Positions 24,441 to 34,522 of a stretch of DNA of 64,000 nucleotides are shown here, one piece after another (position 1 is the stretch's first letter; the number at the start of each line of letters is the position of its first letter). Location of the stretch: NCBI GenBank assembly GCA_030765065.1, contig CM060987.1, positions 71,496,557 to 71,560,556 on the forward strand, read 5' to 3'. The notes under the pieces are model-generated. The model searched no databases. It was not told the origin of the DNA and saw only the letters and a program-made list of their open reading frames with translations. This stretch comes from Deroplatys truncata (Eukaryota; Arthropoda; Insecta; Mantodea; Mantidae). A program made the translations under genes and the position numbers.

Positions 24441-24769
24441 TATGTAGTTTGGAATGGGGTGCTCGTTTTTGAAAAAAGGTTCATTTTTATGTAGCTTTGC
24501 TGTTCACGCGCACATACACACAACGCACGTGAACTTATATTATTTATATCTGTTTAGGTAGGTAGGTGAAGAAATTAGGCAGCAAAATTTAAAATGCGAG
24601 CGAAATACTTGCGTAATTCTTTATATTACAATGTTAGTTAAAATTGAGCCAAATTTAATGCTATAAAACAAGCAGAAGTCAGAAGCAATTAAATTCTAGT
24701 GTTGGATTATGTACATCACATTACAGCAGGATAATACTTTACTAAAATAAAGTAAATAACATCAAAATT
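24441..24769. other. Spacer between two TIRfam-1 pieces
   Basis: Holds a short cacacgcaca-like patch at 24506-24530 resembling the family gt-site, but no continuous alignment. Otherwise nothing. Confidence 0.4.
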
Positions 24770-25186
24770 ATTTGATACAAAAGTTCCTTACGAATGAAAC
24801 GAGCTAGGCTGTTCGCAGAAAGTTCAAAATACATTTTATTTATTATGAAAATGTCTTAAACATACTGTATTTAATCGAAGTCTTTCAGAGACATTTTTGA
24901 GAAAATCAAAGTTAAACATTTTCCACGTGAAGGGTAGGTTCGGGGTGGGGGATTTTAATGAACATCATTGAAAGAAGCGGAGCTTGAATACCAAGTTTGG
25001 CATTTCACCTTTGAGTTATGCTTTTCTCTCTCTCATACATACGCGCGCGCATACACAGATTTTTTTTTTTTTTTTAATGGATCCAAGCGAGCCTCAAAAC
25101 TGGTATTTCTGGGGAAGTCTCGGTATCGAAATTTTGGGTGTTATGTAATATTTCCTCTGCTTACCGAGAAAGTAAAAATGAATTGA
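24770..25186 (-). mobile_element. TIRfam-1 copy E2, partial
   Basis: Minus orientation, 5-prime half of the element. Landmarks are ttacgaatgaaacga, ttcaaaatacatttta, cacgtgaagggtagg, ggtggggga, accaagtttggcattt, gcgcgcgcatacacag, and tggtatttctgggga. It ends at a weak tctgcttaccgagaaagt repeat. The segment around 24790-24860 duplicates sequence also present in E1, so they are separate insertions. Confidence 0.75.
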
Positions 25187-25269
25187 TAGTTTATAAGCAT
25201 CTCCTTTTGAAAATATTCACCGAACTGCATCCTGTAAATCTGTAGCAAACCACTACTAATTGTATCATA

Positions 25270-25614
25270 CTGTGACGTAGCGGTTATGGCTCAAGGTTAT
25301 TGGGAAGTCGGCGCCGAGCAATCGAAGTAAACAAGATAACGGCCGCTTGCCAGCGTAACACTGGTCGCACTATCGGGAGATAACTCGAACTTTCTGGAAG
25401 CTTTATATCTTCCTACCTCCTCCAGAAAGTGTGTCGATATAGTTCTAGAACCGAGAAGATTAGAAGGTTCAATTGCTTACGTAAGCGAGCACTCTCGCCG
25501 GAGCGAGTTGACTGTTGTGATGTGCAGCGAATGCTACCCGGAACGACAGTTATGGAGGTCATGTTCGACTCCTGAGGGAAGCTAACCGTCTGGCATGGAG
25601 GGGCTACGTCACAA
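25270..25614. mobile_element. LTR-like sequence with 11-bp inverted ends
   Basis: A GC-richer block of about 343 bp starts tgtgacgtagcgg (near 25272) and ends ggggctacgtcaca (near 25614). The 11-bp ends tgtgacgtagc and gctacgtcaca are perfect inverted copies and give the tg...ca termini of a retroviral-type LTR. A TATA-like ctttatatc lies inside. No second copy, primer-binding site or gag-pol is nearby, so a solo LTR is the first guess and a MITE the second. Flanks atac and aagc do not form a clear duplication. Confidence 0.55.
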
Positions 25615-25960
25615 AGCAAGTGAACTGACGGAGAACTGAACTAGTTCACTTAGTGAAGTGAACTTCCCAGTGGAGGTGATCCACATTAAAGCGAAACAGT
25701 GACATTGAATAACTAAACAGCAACACCAAGAACGGGGACAGTTTAAAAACTGGACAAAGTCGCAATGTAATGTTTGAAATGTACGACCGCAAAGTGATTA
25801 GTATAACATGACTCCTTAATTTTGCTATAGTTTCAGTACTGTTAATTTTAGGTACTGCAATCCACCAATTTGTTTTAACTACAATAAGCTTTGCGAAATA
25901 CATCTTGGTAGTTATGGCCATTATGACGTGTCAAATAGAATGACTGGAACTTAAAGAGAT
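25615..25960. other. Spacer with a 9-bp perfect palindrome
   Basis: agttcactt (25643-25651), agtg, aagtgaact (25656-25664) form a perfect stem. The rest holds a 91-codon minus frame (25646-25921) of no known family. Confidence 0.5.
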
Positions 25961-25974
25961 ATTAAGGCATCTCC

Positions 25975-26065
25975 CCAGCGACAGCCCGGATATGTAGTTC
26001 TGGGAATCGAAACAGGAGCCCTTTCAACACAGTCAGGTAATCTACCACTGAGCTACGAGGCCAGT
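25975..26065 (-). mobile_element. tRNA-derived SINE head or tRNA pseudogene
   Basis: On minus the sequence reads ggcctcgtagctcagtggtaga (from 26062), a near-consensus Pol III A box. It continues to cctgtttcgattcccagaac, a B box with T-arm-like pairing. The D-arm return strand and the anticodon stem do not pair, and there is no matching acceptor, so a working tRNA is unlikely. The neighbouring long gt microsatellite could be the expanded tail region of an inserted SINE. Confidence 0.6.
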
Positions 26066-26113
26066 CCATTGGAAACGCAAATATTTTCGTCACTAAAGCG
26101 AGGGGAAAGGAAG

Positions 26114-26117
<4 letters not shown>

Positions 26118-26187
<70 letters not shown>
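26118..26187. repeat. (GT)n(GC)n microsatellite
   Basis: About 31 gt units (26118-26179) followed by a short gcgcgcg stretch. Confidence 0.97.
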
Positions 26188-26507
26188 AGCAAGAACGACT
26201 TAAAACGGTAAGTCGGACAGTACAAACTTTATGCTGAATTCCGACCTTTTTAAAATGCGGGATGAAGGTTTACTGGAATCCGTTATTTATTTTCTTTTCT
26301 AAAACTTAGCACAATTTTGGTTAAAATATCAAATGTTTGAGATACTGTCATGCGAAAATGTCTTGTCCATTATCTTCACTTTTGTTTAAGCAGTCTGAGA
26401 AAATCGCTTTCTACTTATAAGTGGGACAAAAATGTCATGTCCCTAAAACAAGAATTTATGCAGATAACGCAATGTTTTGTTACATGTGGCCTTTTCCGAA
26501 ACATTTG

Positions 26508-26553
<46 letters not shown>

Positions 26554-27237
26554 CTTAATATGTTCCCCTGAAGAAGTTCGTTTTGGTACTGCTATGTAAC
26601 GTGTTTGGAAATCTGCGATTCATTTGCACAAGTGTTAAGTGTTACATTTAAGTAGTGTGCGTATTGCTTGTTTCAATTGGGCTATTTTTGTCGCAAAGAC
26701 GTAACATGGATAAAGAACACAGGTTTTTACTGCTATTGTAATGCTAATGCTGCTATAGATTACCGAGAGAGTTGTGGATAACTACTGCAAATTACGTATG
26801 GGTATTGCTTGGCGTATATTCGATCACTTATTATTAAGTGTATTATTAAGCCCTACAGCCATATGTGAATAGTATATTAGCAGGGACGTAAATGTCTTAC
26901 AAAATGCTAACAGTACGACCAGTATTAACCTTCCAGCGCCCGAACTGATGTGTACTAATTGAGACCATATGACTCCTTGCACGAATAGGGGAAAGATTAT
27001 GTGCTATAAAGTATTACCCTTAAATAGTGATTGTTGTTGTAATTTATGACGGACCATTTTGTTTCTACATGCATGTTTAATTATAGCTATTTTTGAGAGT
27101 GCATTATCAAGATCGGTACATTACTCTTTCGTTGTTATTTTGCAATTAAGATAACATTCTTAACATGCTTGTGTCATTTGAAAGAGCTTCTGGACGTACA
27201 AGGGAGTTTACTTTACCATGTACCTAGAAGCTAAAGG
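26188..27237. other. No gene; (TC)n microsatellite inside
   Basis: Apart from the tc run (own entry) this is unrecognised AT-rich DNA. The 73-codon plus frame at 26350-26571 is partly the translated microsatellite. Confidence 0.5.
26509..26548. repeat. (TC)n microsatellite
   Basis: About 19 tc units, then ttctttctt. Confidence 0.95.
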
Positions 27238-28045
27238 TGTTCACTAAAAAATTTATATCGAGATTTCACTTAAAATACATGTTTTGAGCCCCCCTGAAAA
27301 CAAATGGTGTCGTCTTTCGAGGAATGTCCGCGCGCATGTGTAGGTACCACAACTCAAACAGAAAACGGATATAATTACGAAGCTTGGCATTTAACTGTAT
27401 CTTCCAAAGATGCAACACCAAGATTTCCATAAAAATCTGCTCATCCCAAACTATCCTTTACATGGTAGATGTCTATGTGGAACATTTGTTGACATTTTTT
27501 ACTTTTTCCAAAATGGCTTCAACGATTTTGATTAAAGTACCATATATTTAGGATATCTGCATAAGAAATAAAATGTAAATATAGAATTTTTTTTGGTATA
27601 GCTTGTGAAGTCCTCTCATTGGGAAGGAATTTTGTATAACGGGCAAACGTTAAGAGATAGACCAAAATAGCAGAACTCTTTAAAACGCACATTTTATTTA
27701 AATTTTTTTTTTGTGGAATTAGCGATTTCCGAGATAACTGTTTTTATTGGCTTTGTCATTTTAGTGTGTTGTCGCTATTCATTTATTTCTCGCGATGTCA
27801 TAGAGTGTGACATTTTTGGGCCAGCATATAATGATCTGGATTTTATACGTCTGAATATCGTTTCGTTTTCTGATATGCCTCTTGTACCTTAACGAAATGT
27901 ATTTCCGCAAAAATTTATCTGGCTTAACGTGAACCAGATAGAAAAAATAAGCTTTCGTAGGAACAGTTTGTAGAAGTTATATAAAAATAAACGATAGTTG
28001 GTAGAAAAAATCATGTGAATGAAACACTACATTTTTGCGAGTAAA
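27238..28045 (+). mobile_element. TIRfam-1 copy F
   Basis: Plus orientation: cgagatttcacttaaaatac, gttttgagccccc, the gt-site reduced to gcgcgcatgtgt, cttccaaagatgcaac, atggcttcaacgattttga, tttctcgcgatgtcat, and an end gaaaaaatcatgtgaatg. The first inverted repeat is missing. Confidence 0.75.
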
Positions 28046-29093
28046 GTTGATCGAAAACTCTGGGAAATTACAACTTATTTTTTAGCAAAGCGGTAGTGGC
28101 GCGGGGCGGTTGGACAGCACTGGGATTTAAATTCTCAGTTCATATACACTGTAGATAAGCTATGAATATATTTATCTAATTATTTTTGAGCGTAACATGG
28201 ATTTTTCCAGCAACGTTATTCACAACTGCATACATAATTCGCCATAAACATTAAAATATACATGCGAAACGAAGTGGAAACACCCAAACAGTTATATACT
28301 AATTAATATTCCACTTTTGATCGTGTAAATATTTATAAAGTATAATTCGAAACAGTATGATTAACTAGGTATAATTCTTTGCAATTACAGGGATTGTTTT
28401 TAAATTATTTGCAAAAGCTAAGCCCAGTCAGTATCAATATCAAAGTGTACAGTTCGATGTAAAATAATTAGCCTAACGTGCAAGAGCTTCCTAATTTTAA
28501 CTGCAGAGCAGTTGAGCTCGATCATCGCGCAGTGACTATTGCGGATATTGATGCCAAAATGTGCCTCATTCTGGTTTACTAAAACCGCTGGATTTTGGCT
28601 GTCCTGAAATCCAGCGTGATGTTGCCAAATTTTATGTGAAGTTTGTTTCCAAAAAGTGGCATGTCAACTTGACAAATTCTAGAGTAAGGGAATAAAACAA
28701 CTCTAAACTACAAGCATTGTTTAAGAACTGAGTATTTTATTAGTAGTTTTTTCTGGGGCTGAGTAACATTATTATGGGAAATTTTTAAGTCTTCATAATT
28801 TATTTTAGAGTTATTATGAGAACTGCTTGTTACTGCGTTAAACCCGGTGATTCTTGCTTTCGCTCTCTTTCTCTGTATCTTTCTCATTCTTGCTACTTCC
28901 ATAGCTCAACCATTATTCTCACTTTCCCGTCTTTTTCCTCCTCTATCCTTTTTCTGTGCAATTTGCACGTTAGATGATTTTGAAAATCTGCAATAAATGT
29001 GTTTTTTGTGCGATGTTAATAAAAAATACAACATAAGTAAAAGTTTGAACAGTATACATTGTGTGCTCCCCCTTTCACTTGCTATGCGATCGA
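28046..29093. other. No gene; short hairpin
   Basis: ctggattt (28590-28597) and aaatccag (28609-28616) form a stem with an 11-base loop. The region near 28095-28140 vaguely resembles a tRNA-like head but fails on the B box. Frames of 64 and 107 codons on minus (28708-28902, 28906-29229) are unrecognised; the second overlaps a transposase remnant on the other strand. Confidence 0.45.
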
Positions 29094-29440
29094 AACTATT
29101 ATTTTTTGTGCATGCGGTGTCAACATGACGGAGCACCAGCTTCATTTGCAATGAAGTACGTGATTGACAATTAATTTCCTTCTCGCTGGATAGGTCGTGG
29201 TTGGCACGTTGCCTGGCCGGCGCTCTCACTTGACCTTAACCCATTTGATTTCTTTTTATGTGACTACATGAAGTCTATATTTAGTGAAACCCCTGTTAAC
29301 TCGTAAGACGATCTTGCAGCATGCAGGAGCTGAAATCAACGCCTGCCTAATAGCTTTGGAAGGGCACGAAAAGTACGCACATGCGCACTGCTTGTCCGGA
29401 AAGATTGTACAAAGGCTGGGGTGCGGTTTGTTACCTGCGA
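29094..29440 (+). pseudogene. mariner/Tc1-superfamily transposase, C-terminal remnant
   Basis: In one plus-strand frame: QHDGAPASF (about 29121-29147), matching the family QDGAPPHF block with the second catalytic aspartate; then a stop; then FPSRWIGRG, WPALSLDLNPFDFF (catalytic region, about 29211-29255), DYMKSIFSETPVN, and after another stop DDL. The order RWIGRG...WP..SPDLNPLDFFLWG is characteristic of an insect DDE transposase group related to mariner and IS630. At least three stops and no upstream half: a dead fragment. The third acidic residue should sit in the LDFF block and is an aspartate here (PFDFF). Confidence 0.82.
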
Positions 29441-29504
29441 CGTCCTGGCTTTAGTGCTTAGAAATTCCTATATCTGGTGATAAAGGAGAATAAATTTTTT
29501 TGAT

Positions 29505-29671
29505 ATACTGCATTCACATGACTTTAGCTACCTACTGTGGTTTATTTTGATATAGCTCCTACAAACTATTTTTACAATAGGTTTTTACTTTCTTACTACG
29601 ATACCGAGATTTCACCGGAAATACATGTTTTGAGGCCTCCTGAATCCAAAAAAAGGATTTTTCGAAACATG

Positions 29672-29702
<31 letters not shown>

Positions 29703-30290
29703 CTGTGAACAACATTACTCCGAAATGAACAGTCGGATAAACACCAAACTTGGTATTTAGGTTCAGTATCTTCCAGAGATGCGACACGAAGGTTTTCAAG
29801 AAAATCCCCCCACCCCAGAGTACCCTTTACATGGAACATTTTTCGAAAATTTTAATTTTCTCAAAAGTGGCTCTAATGATTTTGAATAAAATGCCATAAG
29901 TTTAAGAAATTTTTATGGCAAATGAATTATATATCTCGAATTTTCTGGGAGTGTCTCCAAAAGTATTCTTCATTGTGAACGACTTTTGCATAACTGGTGA
30001 ACCATAAGAGATAGACAGAATTTTACTACACAAAAAATATAGATCGCGTTAAAATACACAATTTGTCATGTACTTTTTTTTTTTTGAGAACAATTTTCGA
30101 GATGTTGCTTGTTATTCCCTTAAATTTTCCAATACTTATAATTTTACTCAAATTGGGAATTCGCTATTAATTTTTTTGTCTTGGATATGCAAAGAGTATT
30201 AATCTGTGGCAAAGAGAATGGTGCTGCACATAGCAACCAGCTATTAAAGGATATATCTATGCTTAAAGGCCACTGTATTTCTATATTGCC
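29505..30290 (+). mobile_element. TIRfam-1 copy G
   Basis: Plus orientation from gcattcacatgactttagc through accggaaatacatgttttgagg, a long gt run at the family gt-site, accaaacttggtatttagg, gatgcgacacgaaggttttc, ctttacatggaacattttt, and tagatcgcgttaaaatacac. It breaks off near tgcttaaaggccactg, just before an inverted partial copy. Closest relative is copy I. Confidence 0.85.
29674..29701. repeat. (GT)n microsatellite inside TIRfam-1 copy G
   Basis: About 14 gt units at the position where other copies have short or broken gt runs. Confidence 0.95.
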
Positions 30291-30307
30291 CTTGCAAATC
30301 TAAAACA

Positions 30308-30402
30308 AGGGGAACATAGTAGGCTTAAGCGATAGTCAGATATTTTTAGAACTGGTCGCTATGTGTAAAATGTAATTCTCTTTGCATGTCAAGAACAAAT
30401 AT
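30308..30402 (-). mobile_element. TIRfam-1 inverted partial copy forming a hairpin with copy G
   Basis: ggaacatagtaggcttaagc through tctttgcatgtcaagaac is the reverse complement of the end of copy G (30179-30281). With a spacer of about 30 bases, the two make an imperfect palindrome with arms near 95 bp. Confidence 0.75.
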
Positions 30403-30492
30403 TCTGTGGGCGTAAGAGAAATGAGAACGTAATAACAGTCAAAATGATATTTGTAATACAAGCAAGTTTACCGAAAACCAAAACACAGAGCA

Positions 30493-30568
30493 AGATGTGA
30501 TTATATACGAACGGAAGTACTGATGTGTGTCGATAAAGTAAGGTGTGATTATAAACGAGCGGAAGTTC
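30493..30568 (+). repeat. 28-bp direct repeat, 48-bp period
   Basis: Unit 1 at 30493-30520 (agatgtgattatatacgaac...) and unit 2 at 30541-30568 (aggtgtgattataaacgagc...) match at 24 of 28 positions. They sit in unique-looking DNA between TIRfam-1 copies G and H. Confidence 0.8.
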
Positions 30569-30642
30569 ACTCGGATAAGGCTAAAATTGAGGTACAAGTG
30601 AGGCAGCACGTGTTTCTAGCAAAGCAGTAAACTAGAAGAAAC

Positions 30643-31562
30643 AAAATCTGATGTGATACATTCATATTACTTTCCCTATCCTCTATCGTTTATTATTGGG
30701 TATACAAAGTATTTTTACTTAAGCTTATTACTTTCCTTACTGCTTATAGTAAGTAGATATATTGGATTTCACCTAAAAATTCGATATTGAGGTTTCACCG
30801 GAAATACAGTTGTGAAGCCCCATAATGCAAAAAAAAAAAAAAAATTAAAAAAAGGCCCGTGTGTGTGAACTCAAAAACGAAAAGCCGGATAAATACCAAA
30901 CTTGATATTTAGGTTCAGTATCTTTAAAAGATGCGACACGAAGATTTTCAACAAAATCCCCTCATTTCAGACTACCCTTTACATGGAAAGTTTTTCGAAG
31001 TTTTTTTTTTCTCTCGGAAATGGCACTTACAATTTTGATCAAAATATCATATTTTAAGACACTTTCATGGCAAATGAAAAGGCATATCTAGAATTTTCTG
31101 GGAATGTCCCCAAAAGTCATCTTCATTCTGAATGAATTTTGCATATCTGGTACGTAAGAGATAGACAAAATTTTTACCAGAAAACACAATTTATGTCATA
31201 TACATTTTTTGTTTACAGTGAACCATTTCCGACATATTCCTTGTTATTTGTTTGAATTTTCCAATACATACTTATTCTCAAATGGGAGTTCGTTATTCGT
31301 TTTGTTTTTCTTTCTTTTCTTTTTGTATGTCCTGGGCATGCAAAGAAAATGGAATGCTCCAAATAACAACCAGCTCTTAAAAGATTTAACTATAGCTTAA
31401 AGGCTACCATATTCCCCTTGCACCTACAAGAGAATTAGCAATAAGATCGTTTCTGCAAATGTTTATCTCGATTAATATGAAATAGATGGAGAATAAGAGT
31501 TTATAAAAATGTTTGTACAAGAGTAGAGAAAGTCATGTGAGTGTAACACATCAGATTTTTTT
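30643..31562 (+). mobile_element. TIRfam-1 copy H, full length
   Basis: Best complete copy for defining the family, about 920 bp. The 5-prime end aaaatctgatgtgatacattc (30643) and the 3-prime end gagtgtaacacatcagatttt (to 31562) are inverted copies. The inverted similarity extends inward: tactttccctatcctctatcg matches the complement of 3-prime blocks seen in copies L and M. It has no coding capacity: the only frame (63 codons at 31209-31400) is low-complexity. Confidence 0.88.
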
Positions 31563-31974
31563 CCTATTTACTTCATGTTCATATTTTAGGCAAACCTTTG
31601 CAGAAATGGTTTCATTACACGTCGTTTTCGGTGTAGTAGGCTTTTTCCGATCTGACCCTGCAGAAACGTAAACGTCCTTAAGGGCGGTTAGGTGAGGGGA
31701 GGGGAGAAAAGACCGGCAGTAACGCAGTGCAACAGGAATGCCTCACACATCGGCCGTTCTCCTACAAATAACATAATACCCCTTTGGGAGATAATGGGCT
31801 CGTCCAGCTATTGCGCATCCAGCTGAGTAGGGCCAGGAGGAAAGAATCGTTCTGTACAAGGGAATACAGAAAGCCGAATTGCCATATTATTAGGCCGGGC
31901 GCCATGGCTTTAAACATTCCATACTCTTTCTGACTCCACTAGAGCCAAGGAATCGCCGACAGTGCTAAACAATA
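31563..31974. other. GC-richer spacer between two TIRfam-1 copies
   Basis: A block of about 300 bp (31640-31960) is distinctly GC-richer than its neighbours (ggtgaggggaggggag, ggccgggcgccatgg). No frame, no Pol III boxes and no second copy found. Confidence 0.45.
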
Positions 31975-32806
31975 TCTAATGCTACATTAACATGACTTTC
32001 TCTACTACATATAGTAAGTAGGGGAAGTATTGCATTCCACTCAAAAATTCTATGCCAGATTTCACCGGAAATACATGTTTTGAGGTGCGCTGAAAGCATA
32101 TAAGGCATTTTTTGAATCATGTCCGTGTGTCTTGAACAGCATAACTCAGAAACGAACAGTCGGATAAACACCAAACTTGGTATTTAGGTTCAGTATCTTC
32201 CAGGGATGCGGCACGAAGGTTTTCAAGAAAATCCCTCTCAAAAATGGCTCTTAACGATTTTGATTAAAATATCATATATTTAAGATACTTTTATGACAAA
32301 TAAAATGTATATCTTGAATTTTCTGGTAATGTCTCCAAAAGTATTCTTCATTGTGAACGACTTTTGCATAACTGGTAAACCATAAGAGATAGAGAAAATT
32401 TTACTATAAAAATATGTAGATCGCGTTAGAAAACACAATTTATGTCATATACATTTTTGTTGTTGAGTGAACCATTTTCGAGATGTGGCTTGTTATTCCC
32501 TTAAATTTTCCAATACTTACACTTTTTCTCAAATGGGAATTCGTTATTTTTTTACTTTTTCATTTTATTTATTTATTTGCCGTAGTACGGCAAAGAGAAT
32601 GGAATGCTCCACATAGCAACCAGCTCTTAAAATATTTGACTATCGCTTAAAGCCTACCAATTCCCCTTGCATCTACTAGAAAATTAGCAATAAGATTAAC
32701 ATCTCGATATCTCGATTAACATGAAGCATATGGAGAATAAGCGTTTGTAAAAATAGTTTGTACAAGAGTAGAGAAAGTCATGCGAGTGTAACACATCAGA
32801 TTTTTC
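31975..32806 (+). mobile_element. TIRfam-1 copy I, full length
   Basis: About 832 bp. The 5-prime end is tctaatgctacattaacatg; the 3-prime end is gcgagtgtaacacatcagat. The gt-site is short (ccgtgtgtcttg). A short deletion removes the lead-in to ctcaaaaatggctc. Very similar to copies G and H at the 3-prime half and identical in many blocks to copy A. Confidence 0.87.
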
Positions 32807-32825
32807 TATCCGCCTCATTTTAATT

Positions 32826-33492
32826 GAGAAATAGCTACGATACACATCTCGTTATAGATACAAAGGGAACAACGGTAGACAAATGTTAAAAGAACTGGAC
32901 ACTATACGCTGGCCTTAAAATTCCATACTCATTCTATGCAATTGCGGGAAACAACTCAATATGAATAGGATTTAAAAGAATGACGAAATTTTGAACAGTT
33001 AGAACCGCTAATAACAGATATCTTAGAAATGACTGACCACAAAAAAGTTCCTGAAATTAAATTATTTGCTGAAACGATCTGATATTTTTGTGCAGTACGT
33101 TTTCGTCTATCCCATCACGTATACAAGTTATACGAATTTCCCAGAAAATTCAAGCTATTTATTTGTTAATTAAATATCTTCAACATATGGTGTTTGAATC
33201 AAAACCGTTGAGAACCATTTTTTGGAAAAATCGAAAATTTCGAAAATCTTGCATGTAAAGTGTAGTTGGGGGATTTGCTTGACGCCCTTCGTGTCCTTAG
33301 AGGATGCTGAACTTAAATTATCAAGTTTGGTATTTAACGGACTTTCCTTTTTGAGTTATCTACACAACGTGCTTTGTATACTCCAGTGCGCACGCGCTTG
33401 TGAGTGGGGGAGTCGCAGGATTCCAAAACGTCCATTTTAGGTGAAATTTCTATATAGATTTTTTGGATGGGGTAATGCACTTTCTAAGAGGT
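32826..33492 (-). mobile_element. TIRfam-1 copy J, inverted next to copy I
   Basis: Minus orientation. Starts at gagaaatagctacgatacac, goes through gatacaaagggaacaacgg, tacgttttcgtctatccc, ttaaattatcaagtttgg, and gcgcacgcgcttg, and ends at agattttttggatggggtaa. Both outer inverted repeats are missing. It lies tail-to-tail with copy I across about 20 bp. Confidence 0.78.
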
Positions 33493-33539
33493 GTTAGAGA
33501 ACTAGTGATAGTAATTATGCTTTAAATGAACAAATTTTG

Positions 33540-33775
33540 TTTATGTTTTTACTAAAGCTTTATATTAAAATACCATATGTTTAATGTATCGGCGCAAGAA
33601 ATAAAATTTATTTTCGTATTGTCTGCGAGATGTCCTAGTATCACTGAAATCTTTAAAAAGTACCGCAGGAAAATGTAGAGTTCGTTAAGCTACTCTTCAG
33701 TTAGTCTCAAATTTCTTCGTAGTCTTAACCGTTTTTGAAATATTACAGTTTGCGCGTTTAGACACTTTTTAAGCA
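33540..33775 (+). mobile_element. TIRfam-1 copy J2, degraded middle piece
   Basis: Plus orientation: attaaaataccatatgtttaatg, gaaataaaatttattttcg, and ccgtttttgaaatattacag align in order with the family middle. Strongly decayed. Confidence 0.5.
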
Positions 33776-34447
33776 GCACCTAACGGACTTCTTGAAGCTT
33801 GGTTAGTCTTGTCGCAGGCCCCCTTCTTTTCTTTCAATCGCTACAGCTTGTTACTTGAAAAAACTCTGAATGTTCTTTCGCTGATTAAAACTGGTGAAAA
33901 ATATCGCAGCCTAAACATGGTTAGAGCGACACTTTTGTAATACAAATAGTAGTGGTGGTGGTGGTGGTAGTAGTAGTAGTATGTAATTCATATGGATAAG
34001 TCATTCGTAATAATCATATGAATGTATCATATCAGATTTTTTAATAATGCAACTTTTAAGTGTTGTACAGTTCTTTTTATAAGTTAATGTTTAGATCTGG
34101 CATAATAAAACGCCATTGGGTTTTAACGCTACAAGTGTTTGATTCCCATAGCCCCATGGCTCCAAATGGAGCGGCGTATTTTATCAAGGAACGAGTTTGG
34201 TGCGTATTCCTAAGATTTCGATAATCATTTTTAGAGGTAAGGAATCTACTTGCTGGCTAAAAAAAAAGAACTCTGCCGTTAATGTACGAGATCCCATATT
34301 TGTAATTTTCCAGACTTTAGTTTAGGACATGTGTTTTATAAGGGCATGTACTCAGTAATGAAAGAGCTCAGGAAGTGGTTTTGGAATGAAATGTCTCTTC
34401 ACGAGTCTGAAGATTTAGCGAGCCCACCTTCTGAAGACTTACTTCAT
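33776..34447. other. No gene; (GGT)n/(AGT)n microsatellite at 33946-33981
   Basis: The tract gtagtggtggtggtggtggtagtagtag is a compound trinucleotide repeat. The rest is unrecognised. Confidence 0.6.
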
Positions 34448-34522
34448 ACCGGCAAGTAATGGTCCTCGAGGGACACAGTTGAGGCTGCTACGTGCCAGTA
34501 ACATTTATTCATTAACTGTACT
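34448..34522. repeat. Two nested imperfect inverted repeats
   Basis: Outer arms taccggcaagtaa and tacttactggcggta; inner arms gccagtaaca and tgtacttactggc, with the right arm shared. Folding could switch between the two. No partner copy seen. Confidence 0.45.

Noticed and set aside
26030..26065. Functional tRNA gene on minus
   Set aside because: A and B boxes are good, but the D-arm return, anticodon stem and acceptor do not pair; better seen as a SINE head or tRNA pseudogene.
28085..28150. tRNA-like head after TIRfam-1 copy F
   Set aside because: Resemblance limited to a few gcggttgg bases; the supposed B box (gggatttaaattc) does not fit.
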